A stretch of 64,000 bases of DNA from Psoroptes ovis (taxonomy: Eukaryota > Arthropoda > Arachnida > Sarcoptiformes > Psoroptidae), in the NCBI GenBank assembly GCA_002943765.1, contig PQWQ01000013.1:682001-746000 (forward strand), read 5' to 3'. Every line of letters starts with the position of its first letter. The stretch's first letter is position 1. The translations under genes and the position numbers were made by a program. The notes beneath the pieces are model-generated. The model was not told where the DNA came from, ran no database searches, and saw only the letters and a program-made list of their open reading frames with translations. This document shows, one piece after another, positions 49,806 to 62,860 of this stretch.

Positions 49806-51775
49806 TATGCATACGAATCTTTGATTTTTGTGATATAATTGGCGATACAATTGGTGATATATTGATTTGTATAATTTGTTTAACTTTGGATGTGTTCATT
49901 CATTTTACATGTATATAAATGCCACAACAATATAAACAAACCAAGCGGCATTTTGCAAAATAGTCTTAGCTCTAGATTTAATGTTTTTTCTTCAATTGGA
50001 TTTTGAATTCACAATTCGATTGAATCAATTGAATTTTATTCAGAATCATTTCATTGTGTAATCATTGTTCATTTTGATTGTGAACCATGAACAATGCGTG
50101 GAGAAATTTTTGAATTTCTGAATGTAAATTTAATTTAAGATTCGTGGAATTTTGCTGATTTTTCCTATTTTTTTCTTGGAACCAAATTTTTCGTTAAACA
50201 CTTGAATGAATTTTTGAATATCTTCAAGATATTTCAAATATCTTACAAATATTTGCATGAATAAATACGTGAATGGGTGTGAATAGAATTTAAAGGAATG
50301 CAAATATTGTTTGTTTATTCAAATTTATTAGTTTTATTTCCTTTTCAAACCAATTCATCTAATCAAACGAGAATTTATTGGGTTAGTTTTATCTTATTTG
50401 GTTTGGCATTTGGCATATCGATTTGATAGTTCGTTAGTTGTTTTTTTAGTTGTAGTTTAAAAGGTTTCTATCTTTCATTATGCTTTCGAAATCCATTTTA
50501 TTGAAAAATTCAAAGTTTCAATGATTTGAAACAAGGAAAGAACAAACAATTCAGCAACAATGAATTATCAATCAATCAATTAATTTATTCATCCATTCAA
50601 TTCGCCACATGAAAATATGCCACAACAAAGCATATTTATTCAATCTGACTATTGAAAACCGAATCAATCGACCATCGATCGACCAGTTAACCGAATCGTA
50701 AAATTAATCAAAGAACATTGAAAATTTTTGCATTCAAATAATAATAATAATGGAGATCGATAAAACAATCGATCACTTGCTTAAATATGTTCAATTAAAT
50801 ATGTTATAACCTCGAATTTCTTACACAAAACATATTTTTTTTTTGGATATAATCATCATTATTTTTAAAAGTTCAATCATACAAATAAAATGAATGATAA
50901 TGTCAGTGTTTCTAAAGCTCATTTTTTTCACGGCAGCCAAAAAAAATCATTCCTCAAACAGATATTTGCAATAGCTCTTGAAAAGAAGCAAACTGGTTGA
51001 GAAGCACTGTCATTTGTAATAATGATTCTAATTGAAATTCAAATTATAATTATTATTATCATTATTTGATTTTTGAAAATTTCTAAAAATTTCCAATATT
51101 TTCGATTTTGGGTGTGTTTTTGTTGGCATTTATTTGTTCATCGATATATGTGCATTTATGAATGTGCATACATTTGATATCAAAATGATATATAAATTTA
51201 TGCAGTTGTCTGGCATTAAATTTCAGTGAATTTTATTTTGATTCAATGTATGTATCAATGATAATAATAATGGCTTAATAATGATAAAATGATGATAATC
51301 AAACAAAGCTTCAATGTTCATGATGATGATGATGAGCATCATTGATCATGCATTGAATAATGTATTTTTTTTATTGTATCTATTTATCCATTCTGGTTAT
51401 TCTGTGTATACATTTTATAGCATCCGATAACAATAATAATGATAATTAAATCAACATCAATATTTATGATAATTATCATTATTACCATCATCATTATTGA
51501 TGTTATGATGATAAAATGATAAAATTAAATTATCATATGTTAATAATAATGTGCTTGTTTTCAAAATTATTATTATTATTATCATTAAAATTATTGATGC
51601 ATTCAATGATGAAATAAAATTGATGATGTATGATGATTACGAAACAATTAAAGAAAATTGAATTTGATTTTATTTGTTTCTTTATTCTTTGCATTTTATT
51701 TATTTTCATGTATTTAGTATTATTCTTCATATTTTGCCAATTAAATCAATTGCACTGTAAAAATGTAAATTGAAA

Positions 51776-51777
<2 letters not shown>
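49806..51777. other. Gene-poor intergenic sequence
   Basis: About 2 kb of AT-rich sequence with ATG/ATC trinucleotide clusters near 51250-51600 and no coding signal I can support. Confidence 0.5.

Positions 51778-51872
<95 letters not shown>
51778..51872. repeat. (AC)n microsatellite, about 47 uninterrupted units
   Basis: 95 bp of perfect AC dinucleotide repeat, by far the longest in the window. Its exact length could be collapsed or expanded in assembly. Confidence 0.97.
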
Positions 51873-51873
<1 letters not shown>

Positions 51874-52337
51874 TCATGAAACACGATAGAAAAACGAATG
51901 CCAAATCAATAGATCACCAAATTGATTTGCTTGTAATTGCCTTCGTCAGGAAATAATCAAAATAATAATAATAGTAATAAATAAAGAAATGAAAATAACA
52001 AAGAAATAATGAAATCTAAGAATTTTCCAATAATGAAAATGAATTGGATTTGATTATTCGATTTTTTCGCTTTCAATTTATTATCATTTTTTTCGTAATA
52101 TTTTTCAAATGTCAAACGATTATGCTTCCATTTAAATAATGCATTTTTTTTTTGTTTTGAGAGCTTGACACAGAAAAAAACATATATATCAAGTCAATAT
52201 TCTTTGTGTGATATATGTGACATTTGGGAAAAATCAAATTTCAAATTTCGATTAAGTGAAGAAATAAAATAAAAATTTCCAAACCATTTATGCATAATCA
52301 TTTGAATTTTAAAATGAAAAAAATATGTCGAATTGAA

Positions 52338-52776
52338 TTTGGCTGTCCGAAAAGTTTATTTCGACCCGATTCAGTGATAAATCAATAATCATTGCCTATT
52401 AGAAAATTGACAAAACTTTTTTGAACAATTCAATTAACGATTCAATAAATTGAATTTCAATAAATTTTTCTCTTGTTTTTTCATTCAACTCTAATATTAT
52501 ACATTGTGGAGATGACAAATTAAAAATGACAAATTCAACATTTTCACACCATGAATTGTTATGAATCGAAGATGAGAATTAGAGAAAAATATGTCAATCG
52601 ACTATTGTCTATTGGGTGCGTTGGAGATATAAAGACATGAGTAAGAAAAAAAATGTCTAAATTCAAAAGAAATGTCAAAAGAAATTAAATTTTTTTGGAC
52701 TGTCCAAAAAGTTCGAGTCGATTTTCAATGAATGTTTCTATTGAATCGACAGGAGCAAACTTATTGGACAACCTAA
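52338..52776. mobile_element. Mariner-like non-autonomous element remnant (MITE-like)
   Basis: The left end TTGGCTGTCCGAAAAGTTT at about 52339 and the inverted right end (minus strand TTAGGTTGTCCAATAAGTTT, ending near 52757) form diverged terminal inverted repeats. They resemble mariner-family ends and share a further CGATT block. A third copy, direct to the left end (GGACTGTCCAAAAAGTTCG), lies at 52697-52715. So there is either a nested pair or a roughly 80-bp inner element inside a roughly 440-bp one. No transposase coding sequence is present. Confidence 0.5.
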
Positions 52777-55700
52777 TTAAAAGCAAATAAATTTGATGAT
52801 CAATCTATCTATTTTCATAGTTGATTTGAAATTGAAATTGCTTTTTCCATATATTTGCCCTGAGAATAGAATGATGATTATGATGGTTTCATCAAATTTA
52901 TAAAAATAAAAAATGAACGATTCTTCAGACTCAATTCTCTTTAAATTTAATTCTCTTCTGATTCAATTCTTTCAATTCGAATTCAATTCATTTTGTTCAT
53001 TCATTCATTTAATTCTGAATTGTTTTAATTTTTATCAAAATCCATCATGTTTTTTTTTATATTCGAATTTCAATTTAAATTCTGATGGTGAGGTAGAGAC
53101 AAGAACATCTGGAAAAAAAACCTTGAAATTGAATAAAAACTAAACAAAAAAATGACTGTTTTTCGCTCTTTATATTTCATCTTTTCTTGATTGACGACTA
53201 CTGCTTTATACCCAGTATGGTGTAAACACAACAAAATTTCCGGAATTTATCCAAATTTACCGTTGAAAAATTTTTTAATCGAAAAAAAATTCATTTCAAC
53301 AAAATAACACAAAAAGTACACGATAAACAATTCAATGGAAATATAATTTGTCAATTCATGTTTTATAATGTACTTTTTTTTGAAAAATTCAAAATTCAAT
53401 TTGAATAATGAGAATTTCATATCATTTGATTTCATTCCATACTTTTTGTGTGTCAATTTGATCGTATAATTTTAATGTATCATTATATTTTATTCAATTT
53501 TTTTTTGTCATCAAAAATTTGTAATTTGCAGTTGAATGAAAAAAAATGTGAACATAATATACAACAATGATAGTTCACAAATATGTACAAATTTACAAAC
53601 AATTTACATCGGTGTCAATTTTTTCGAGAATTCAAGAATATTCTCTCTCAATCTCTCTCTCTTATTTATTCTTTCTCTTGTTGTTTGACAGGCAAACTTT
53701 TTTCAAATTCGGAAACTTTGAACGGTCCAAATGAAATTTGAAATCGAAATTCACAAGAATTCAAAAAGTAACAAAATTTGTATTGAAAATATTCTTGTTT
53801 TTCCAATCATTTGAAAAATTGATGTTTGAAAATGTTGTTTGGAATGCATGTTTATTACTGAATTTTCATTTATTTAAAAAGAAAAATGATACAAAAAATT
53901 TTCCAATTGCCCTCAGTGCATCATTATCATCACCATTATTATCATTATTACCATTATTATTATTTCCAATATTATCATTATTGAATATTGAGCAACATTT
54001 GTTTCCAAATCATCAATTTTTTTTTTTTTTTTTTTTTGAAAAATAGAATTTGAATTTTTCCAATTTCAATCGGACAAAATTCTGTCGGTGTGTGTAGCAA
54101 AACTGTGTTTGGCTGCTTTGATGTTTAGCTGTACATTCAAAAACCTGAAATATTATTGATTCACTTTTTGAAATTTTTTTCGCAAACAAATGGAAAAAAT
54201 TTTAGTTTTCAATGTTTCATTGCAAAATTTCATGAATATTCCCGAATTTTTCCTCGAAAAAAAAAATTCCAAATTTTTCCATTTTTTCCATTTTATTCTC
54301 ATTTATTTATATTCATTTTTCCCACCATCCACTCTCGACATGGTTGACCGAATAACTTTATACACTATTTTTATTTTTTGCTTTGAATATACGGACGAAT
54401 AATGGAAAAATAAGCGAAAAAAATTGAAATTTTTCATTGAATTTGCATGTCAAATGAATGAATTTGCAAAAAAAAGAAAAAATTGGATACACATAAATGG
54501 AAAAAAATAAATGAAAAATGAACGAAAAAAAAAAATTCCAAAGAAAAATATTTTCACATATTTTTCAAGCCATCCATTTTCTATGGCTTGAAATTTTATT
54601 ACATTTTTTTTGTTATTTAGTTTATTCGTTTGATAAAAAATTGTTATTTTGAATAATAATAATAAGAATAATTCTTGACATTGGCATTGCATCAAGAAAA
54701 CAAAATTAAATTGAAAAAAAAAATAAAAAATTCTTGATGGTGTTCGTAGGTTTCATTTCACATGAAGAATATTATAATAATCGTAATAATAATGTTAATG
54801 ATAATAATAATAATCATTTTTCTAAACTATTAATAGAAAAATAGTTATTATTTCGATATTTTTTTTAATAATAATACTCCATATATCTTTTAATATAAAA
54901 AATAAAATTAAAAAAAATTAATGATGAAACCACATTGAATGGAAAATAATTCTTTTTTTCCAGAATTTTTTTTTTTATAATTTCATTTGCCAAATTGTGA
55001 AAAGAAATAAAATTAGTTTTTTTTCAAATTATAAAAAATTAATCGAAATTCTACACAATTTTTCCAATGAATTCAGTTCATTTTTTCTCTGTTAATTTGT
55101 ATGATATCAATAGTGAAAACTGAAAACTTTTCCAATAGAATCGTAAGATAATTGTAACAAACTTTTAGACATTATTTCATAATTTTGAATTGAAAATTTT
55201 TTAAATTAAACTAAATCCATAATTATCATTTATTTATTTATTCAGAATGATGTATATGAATTTAATTTATTTTTGAAATTTCATTTTAAAATGATAGAAG
55301 TGCATGGCAAATGACTGAAAACCAATTAATGTTGATTAAAATTTTGATTTTTCCATTTATTTTCATTTCTTGATTCGATCAAATCATAATGAAAAATTGT
55401 TTACATGTTTTCAATTGTTGATAGTGAAGAAAATGGTTATATTTTCAGCAAAAATTGCAATAATCATAAATACATCTATTCAGTCAGTGTTTGAAATGAA
55501 AATTTCCAAATAAAAAATAAATAAAAAGCAAACGAATCCAATGAACGAATTAAATGAATGAATTCACTAAAATTACTATTATATTTTTCATTATTTTTAT
55601 TATTCTGATGATTATTCTTGATATTTATTCATTTATTTATAATGACAATTATTATTGTTGATTATTGTTCATCCAAATAATGCACAAACACTAACACACA

Positions 55701-58158
55701 CACACACAGACACACAATCATTTAGCACACATTTCTGCAACATAATTAGTCATTTGAGAATAGAGGATAAGAAATTATAATTATTATTATCGTTATTATT
55801 TCAAAATATAAAAAATAAAAATATTTACCAACATTGTTTATATGATTTTCAATTATTAATATTTATGTCTTCTCTTTCTTCATTTCTAATGCAATTTAAG
55901 GATTATTTTCATTAATATTATCATTATCATCAATGGAATTAATCTTTATTAAATGTTTTTATTTTGGTTCATGTTCCAAATGTGCACTTGACAATTTCGT
56001 ATTCGTATTTTGGTATTGCATCAGTGCGTATTTTTTGTTCTGCCATTTGGGATAACGAAGTCAACAGAAAAGAACCTATTTTACCTGTCCAAGTTATTTC
56101 AAATAATTTTTGAATTATCATCTCACACAGGAAAAAAACCAATTATCAATTCTTCAGATCATCAACAATTATTTCTTCTTCACTTGATTTCACTTGATAT
56201 TTTTTTTTATTATATTCAATCTGATGAATTATTATTTTTTCCGCATTTTTGTTTCGTGGAAACCATAATTGATATATTGTTGATGTCATTATTTTCGAAA
56301 TAAAATATTAAATTAATTCTTTAATTTTTAATATTTGTGGCTTTTTGTATTTAGTTTTGTGGCACAGATGTTTAGTCAACGATGATTTTTATTTCCACTC
56401 AATTGCATTAAAAATTGGCCCAAACATAAGTAAAAACTTTTTTATATTCAAGTTTTTATGACTCCTTTTTGCCATATTTTTAAATTTTGCTCCACTTGTT
56501 TCAATTTTTTTTTTTTTTTGTTATAACTATGTAACTGTTACCAAACCACAATAAATGTAAAAGTTTTTCTTGAATCAGCAAAGAAAAAAATTATTCAATT
56601 AGTTTTCTATCTTTCAATTAGTCTTTGATCCCATAGCCAAAGGCTTTTGATTGTCAAAAGATTCACAAACCAAAAACAAATGTTCAAATGTCTTCTTTTT
56701 CGACATATTGACGCAAACCAATAATTGACACAAAAAAGCAATTAATTTATCCAATTAAGATAGCCAAGAGCGTTATGATTGCATCTAAATACGATTGACA
56801 GAAAAACAAATTGGAAAGGGATAGAGTATGCTTTTGAATTGATTTTTAAATTGAAAATAATCGAAATTTTCAAAATTAAAATTTCAAAAACTATAAATCA
56901 TTGATATTCGACAGAAACTTTCAAATTTTGGGTTTATATTAATTCTTTTAAAACATTCGATGAATAATAATTTCATGGAAATTTAAAATTTTTTTCCATT
57001 ATAATTTCGATTAATCATCATTATTCGTTCATGATTATTAATATTATCATTATTCATTCATTTATTATCAATGTTTGACTTTTGACATTTTGATTTCACG
57101 GCAAAAAAAAAAAAAAAAAAAAAATAATCTAAATCTCATATAATCTGATATTTGAATAATGAATTGAATATTATAATTTTTTTCACTTTAAATTTCTTTT
57201 CCACTTTTGTCATCATTTGATGATCATTGAACCATCAATAACTTTTATATCCCATATAATGATGGTATGTGAAAAAAATGAAAAAGTTTAATGAATCACT
57301 GAATCATTATTAACAATAATAATTATAATTAATCACATTCACAATTGAATTAATGGTTCAATTGTATATTTTTTCAACAGAACAATAATTCAAAAGTAAT
57401 ATATTTTTCAGTAGCAAAAATAAAGTGGCAACAAATAATGACCGAAAAAAAATGAAAATAACAATAAAAATCCAAAATTTCATTTGAAATTCTTGACAAA
57501 TAATTTTCATGTCCATTTACGATTCAATATCATTATTCTTTACGATTGTTTTTGCTTTTCGTCATATATTTTTGCTATTTTTTATTTATTTTCCATTATT
57601 ATTATCAAAGATTCTATACACGAAATGAATAGCTATTCTTTCTGCTCTATTAAAGTCTTTTTATTAGAGATGAGAACAAAAAATGAATGAAATAAAATTC
57701 AATTATTATATTTTTGTTAACAACAACAGCAACAGCAAAGACTTACAGCCTTAACTAACAACATCTTAATATTTGTCACTTTTGAGGATTTTTCCCATTT
57801 TTTCATTTTTATTATTTTTGTTATTTTTATTATTATTATTTGTCTTTCTTGTCACCAAGATTCTTAGTGTTGAGTTTTTCATTTTTTTCTTCTTTATTTA
57901 TTTATCAAAGACTTTATTATTTCACATTAACTTTCAATGGATTTCTTTTCATTTTATCTTTAGAACTCATTTTTTTCACACTTCAAATATATCTTATTAT
58001 TTATTTCTTAGATTTTGGATGAAATTTTTTCCTTTTTTTTTTGTTGAAAAAATTCAAAGGAAATTGGATGATTGAAGGGTTTTTTTTGGGCAAAAAATGA
58101 TTTTTTTTCATTTCGCAAAAATTTGACAGAAATGACATTTAAATATTGTGGTTTGTGA
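52777..58158. other. Long gene-poor intergenic sequence
   Basis: About 5.4 kb. It contains homopolymer tracts (T near 54018, A near 57104) and CA runs near 55690. Short open frames here (for example 53738-54046 and 57773-58075) are Phe/Ile/Leu-rich translations of T-tracts and are not credible genes. Confidence 0.55.
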
Positions 58159-58180
58159 CTGCCATCTAGTGAGATGGCAG
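58159..58180. promoter_or_regulatory. Perfect 9-bp hairpin with CTCF-like core, upstream of NSA2
   Basis: CTGCCATCT-AGTG-AGATGGCAG is a perfect inverted repeat in otherwise AT-rich sequence, about 165 bp before the NSA2 start. On the minus strand CACTAGATGGCAG resembles the CTCF core consensus. Function is inferred from motif and location only. Confidence 0.4.
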
Positions 58181-58342
58181 ATAATTTTTTGATTACGTTT
58201 TCGATGAAGGTTTTTCATTTTCATGTTCGGACAACGTGTGTGTTTTATGTTTTGTTTTCGTTTTTTGATTTTGTTTGGTTGGATCGGTTTTGAAAAATTT
58301 ATTGCTATAAAAAAAGAAATTAATTAGTATTAAATATCAAAA

Positions 58343-59196
58343 ATGCCGCAAAATGAACATATTGAATTGTTCAATAAACGATATGGTCGCCGTTTAGATC
58401 ATGAAGAACGTAAACGTAAAAAAGAAGCACGTCGTGTACGTGAAATAGCGACCAAAGCTAAACGTCTTCGTGGTATTAAAGCTAAGATTTATAATCGTCA
58501 ACGTTTTACTGAAAAAGTTCAAATGAAAAAAACGATGCGTAAACATGAAGAAAAAGATAGTAAGAAGAAAGAAACAATGAAAGATGATGGTATAGCAATT
58601 CCACCTTATCTGTTGGATCGTGAAAATCAGATCAGTGCAAAAGTGCTATCAAATATGATTAAACAAAAACGCAAAGATAAAGCAGGCAAATGGGAAGTAC
58701 CGATACCAAAGGTCAAAGCTGTTTCTGATTTCGAAGTATTCAAGTATGTTTTGATTTTTTTACTTTTTGAATTCATAAATTATATAATTGTTGAAAATTT
58801 TATGACAATTCTAGAACAATACAAACTGGAAAACGAAAGAAAAAATCTTGGAAAAGAATGGTTACAAAAGTATGTTTTGTTGGTGATGGTTTTACGCGTA
58901 AACCACCAAAATTTGAACGTTTCATTCGACCTATGGCGCTAAGATTCAAAACAGCTCATGTAACACATCCAGAATTGAACACAACATTCTGTTTGCCAAT
59001 AATTGGTGTGAAAAAAAATCCGAGTAGTCCAATGTTCACATCGCTAGGTGTCATTACGAAAGGAACTGTCATCGAAGTCAATATTAGTGAGCTTGGTCTT
59101 GTTACCCAATCGGGTAAAGTTGTATGGGGAAAATATGCACAAGTTACCAATAATCCTGAAAATGATGGCTGTATAAATGCTGTTTTGATTGTTTGA
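58343..59196 (+). CDS. NSA2: Ribosome biogenesis protein NSA2
   Basis: Exons 58343-58743 and 58815-59196 (71-bp intron) give 260 residues, the length of human and yeast-type NSA2. It is a basic protein: MPQNEHIELFNKRYGRRLDH at the start, Lys/Arg-rich helices, then IAIPPYLLDRENQISAKVLS, KAGKWEVPIPKV, and after the intron KRMVTKVCFVGDGFTRKPPK, MALRFKTAHVTHPELN, PIIGVKKNPSSPMFTSLGV and the C-terminal QVTNNPENDGCINAVLIV. The C-terminal half is an S8e-like beta-barrel. NSA2 is a nucleolar assembly factor of pre-60S particles, needed for 27SB pre-rRNA processing. Conservation is near complete across eukaryotes, so the call is secure. AATAAA at 59239-59244 follows. Confidence 0.97.
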
Positions 59197-59238
59197 AAAA
59201 TTGTAATATTTTTTGTAATGTAAAAAAATAACAATAAC

Positions 59239-59244
59239 AATAAA
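59239..59244 (+). terminator. Polyadenylation signal of NSA2
   Basis: AATAAA 43 bp after the stop codon. Confidence 0.5.
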
Positions 59245-59604
59245 GATTATCTCAGAAACATCAAATGTAACGCTATCTTGATATTTAAATTGGAAATTTT
59301 GAAGGTCATTTTTTTCATTTTAGTTTACATGTCTGATTATTCATTGATTAATCAGTGAAAGAAAAAATTTCTCTTAAAAGGTCGGTTGGTCATTACACAA
59401 TTTTCAATTGAAAATTTGCTTAAAATTGAGAAAAGCATGCGTTTTACATTTGACCTTGTCAAAATAAAGGAATGATCATCAGACATTCATTCCAAATTTG
59501 TAACAATTTTACTTTGTTATTTGCATGCTATTAAAGAGTAAAATTTAAATTTCCTTTTTCCATTTTACTAAAAGTGAAGAGAAATCATAATTATTGCTAT
59601 TGGC

Positions 59605-59830
59605 GCTGAAAGAACCGGCGACGTACTTTTACTTTTTTGAAAATTCCTCAAAATAGCGAATACGCTAGAAATGCAGCTATCTACTTGAAAAATTTTGACG
59701 TAGTAATACGTTATTTTCTTGAAATTTAGACATTGATCAACTTTTCTCTGAATGAAAGCCGCTGACGTACTTTTTAATATTGAAAATCGTGGTCTTTTAA
59801 ATGCCAGCTCTTGTCAAAAGCTGTGCAAGA
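59605..59830. repeat. Diverged direct repeat, about 144-bp period
   Basis: Two units share GACGTACTTTT (59620 and 59764). Each is preceded by a GAAAG...C-C/G-rich block and followed by TGAAAAT and then an AAATGC(C)AGCT block at a similar distance. The units are less AT-rich than their surroundings. Old tandem duplication or repeat remnant; no coding frame. Confidence 0.4.
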
Positions 59831-62108
59831 AATCTATAGGATAGCAGCACAATTTTGATTTTTATGTACAGGGAATGGAATAATATTTGAAATTTTATCG
59901 GCCCTTTCTCAAATATTTGAGAAGATAGAGTATGATAATGTTACACTATATTTCCTTATATTTTATTATAATACAAATGATAGTGATATTATTTTGTGTA
60001 TTCATTCAAATATGCACAAAATAATTGTAATTATTATGGAAAAACAAAAACAAAATGAATAATTTTCAATTTCTTGTTTCTTGATGTTTGATGAATTTCT
60101 TGTTTGCCTGATATCTTGCACGTTGAAATAAATAATATAAATTACAAAAAATAAATTCAGCATATGACAAGATTAATTTTTCCGTTTTCATTTTTTTTGT
60201 TGTTTGTTTTCAGTGCATTTTTTACAATTTTGTTTAAAATTTTCGCTTTCAAATATGAATTTGAATCATCAAAAATTCATTCAATAAATATTTTTTACTT
60301 TTTAATTTAAAATTATTTGTACGCATCTACCACAATTCACACTAATGTATCGACATGTATCAAATGTGGTGATGTTTTTTTTCATTATCACTAATCAATT
60401 AATTTTTGAGAAAATTGGAACATCGACATAGTTTTGTTTTTTCCATCTCATTTCAAATGATTGCCATCATCTTAATCAATGATAATGTGATTTTCCGTCT
60501 ATTCAACTATTTAATTTGTCTATCAATTCAATTGTAATCGATTACAGATAAAATGTTTTTATATAGAAAAAACGATAATTTTCAAATTATGTAATAATTG
60601 ATTGGAAAAAAATGTCATTGACAGATTGATTAGGAAATTTGAAGATTTGAATCAATAAAATCAATTCAATAATGATGATGATAATAATATTCATTCATTG
60701 ATTTGATTTGATCTCTGCATTTATTATTTAATATTTTCTATTTTTAATTTTCTATTCAGTTATTTCTCATTTGATTAAATCATAATATAATTCAGCCATT
60801 CAAAATTAAAAATTGGAAACAAATTGAATGAAAAAAAAAGGAAAACAAAATTAAAATTCGATGATATAATACAAATTGAGAAAGATTGATGCCAAATGAG
60901 AATGAATAAAAAAAAATACAAAATGCACATAAATATTGAATAATCATGAATATTTTCAAAATCATAATCAAAGATATTTTTGTTGATTAACAAATTTTTC
61001 AATTATTTTGTTTTTCTTGAACTCATATTGTATTTGTCAATAAACACTTTCAAAATTATCATTTTTAATTTTGTTTTTTCTCCATATTTCAAATGAATAA
61101 TCAAAACTCAACAACAAAAGTATTAATAATAAATTTGATAATTTTTTCTTTCCCTTTCCTACCCTGAACTTATTAAAAAATTTTCCCCAACACACACACA
61201 CTTGTTATACAGAATCGTTTACGAAATTATTATTATTATGTTGAATTACTTATTTTTTTCTGTAATTTTTGATTATGTTAATCAATATCGATGACTGTAG
61301 CAACAGCCGCAGCAGCAGCATCAACAACCTTAACATCATAATCAACATATCACAATTAACGACAACAACATTATACACTTTTTAAACAAACAGTTGACGT
61401 CAATATTTTTTTTACGAAATTATTATTTTTTTTTTGTTTCGTACATGTGAAATTAATAATGATGTCGATAGTTTCCATTTTTTCCATCCAATGGTTAGTT
61501 AATGGTTCTCATTATAATCATCATCATCATCATCATCGCTCAATCAGGCTTTAATATTTGTAATTATTATTATTATTATCATCGTTTTCATATTGTAAAA
61601 GGTCTGTTTATTGAAAAAAAAATTTCATCTGCATTCGTAACAAAAAAAAGTATCAGTGTAATCAATGAATAATAGCCATTCATGTTTTCATTTTCTTGTT
61701 TCTTTACTTCTTTTCAAATTCATTTGTAAATAAAAATGATTGCATCGATTTTTACCTTTCATTATTGATTTTTTTTTTCATCATTATTTACTTTTCTACA
61801 AAAAGAAAATTTCAACTTACAGTAATGAAATGACCAAATGTGAATAAGAAGTGTTGAAAGCAGAAATTACCCATTGATTAATAATTTGTGATAAACGATA
61901 TAAAGAAAAATTTTTAAACAAGATTTTTTTCTGTTTCTTCATTTGAAAAACACTGAAAAATCTTCTAGAAATTCTTCATTTCAATTTTTGTTCAAATTTT
62001 ATCATTTTTAAAATAAATTTGAAGTTTGTTCTTGAAAAATTAATTTAGTGAAATAATTTATTTTCCAAAAATAAATTTTTTCCAATCAAAATAATTCAAC
62101 AAATCAAA
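59831..62108. other. Intergenic region between NSA2 and the HMG-CoA lyase locus
   Basis: About 2.3 kb. It contains ATC microsatellites (61517-61540), a short gca/tca run near 61305-61325 and homopolymers, but no supported gene. The interval 59245-59604 is likewise empty. Confidence 0.5.
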
Positions 62109-62183
62109 ATGCCATCATTAGAATCATTATCATTAGAAGATACATTTCAAATAACATTACGTTCATTTTATAAATTTTGTAGG
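62109..62183 (+). CDS. Candidate alternative first exon of HMG-CoA lyase
   Basis: ATG (context TCAAAATGCC) opens 25 codons ending precisely at a consensus donor, AGG|GTAAGT. The peptide begins MPSLESLSLEDTFQ and ends FYKFCR; it is acidic at its start, unlike a mitochondrial presequence. The exon ends in phase 0, the same phase as the lyase exon starting at 63768, so it could substitute for the long exon 62861-63661 and yield a short-leader isoform. It could also belong to an unrelated gene; no homology recognised. Confidence 0.4.
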
Positions 62184-62860
62184 GTAAGTTTTTGTTTTAA
62201 TTATTATTTAAATTAATTTGTGAATCTATTGATTTAAAGAACGATAAAATTCTTAAACCATTCAATGACAAAAACAAAATTATTTTTTGAATTTAAAAAT
62301 CGTTATTTTCTCAGAATGATAGTTGTTAGTAATGGCTAATAGTGGTGGCGCCCAGAAAGTTTTTCATTTTGCATCTAGTTTCACTTGTCAGTATCAATGA
62401 TCAAGATGATCATTTGATGAAATGCTTCAAATGCTCTTTTATTCATTCGCGTAAACAACACACGCATAAATTCAAAAGTCTCTTTGAAAAAAATGATACG
62501 ATTTTTATCATTCATTTATTTTTTCAAATATATCCAAACATCAATGAAGTATAGGGAAAAAAATTGAATCAATCATGATCCTCAATGATATTGAAAACAA
62601 ATAAACATAGTTTTAAATCAATCATTGATTACCATTTTACATGTACACCAGATTAATGATTATTATTGTTTATAAAATCAATTCATTCATGATTTAAGTG
62701 AATGAAAATTTCGATGATAAAAAGTAATAATTTTCAGGTTTAATTGTTTATAACGACCAAATCACTTTAAAAATTTGAATCGTTTACTTTGTTTACTTTT
62801 GAAAAACAAACATATCTTCTCTATAGAATAATCATAATAATAAAAATTAAAAGAATCAAA
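62184..62860. promoter_or_regulatory. Region upstream of the long HMG-CoA lyase start
   Basis: About 680 bp. It includes AGTGGTGGCGCCC at 62341-62353, a GC-rich patch standing out of AT-rich DNA and resembling a CTCF-type core. It would be promoter for the 62861 start and intron for the 62109 exon. No gene otherwise. Confidence 0.35.

Noticed and set aside
53738..54046. 102-codon frame in the gene-poor region, and similar Phe-rich frames at 57773-58075
   Set aside because: Translations of T-rich tracts ending in homopolymers; no family pattern.
62109..62320. Independent small protein encoded by the 62109 exon plus sequence near 62240
   Set aside because: The only possible acceptor nearby (TTAAAG) is poor and leads quickly to a stop; joining to the lyase exon at 63768 is in phase and simpler.
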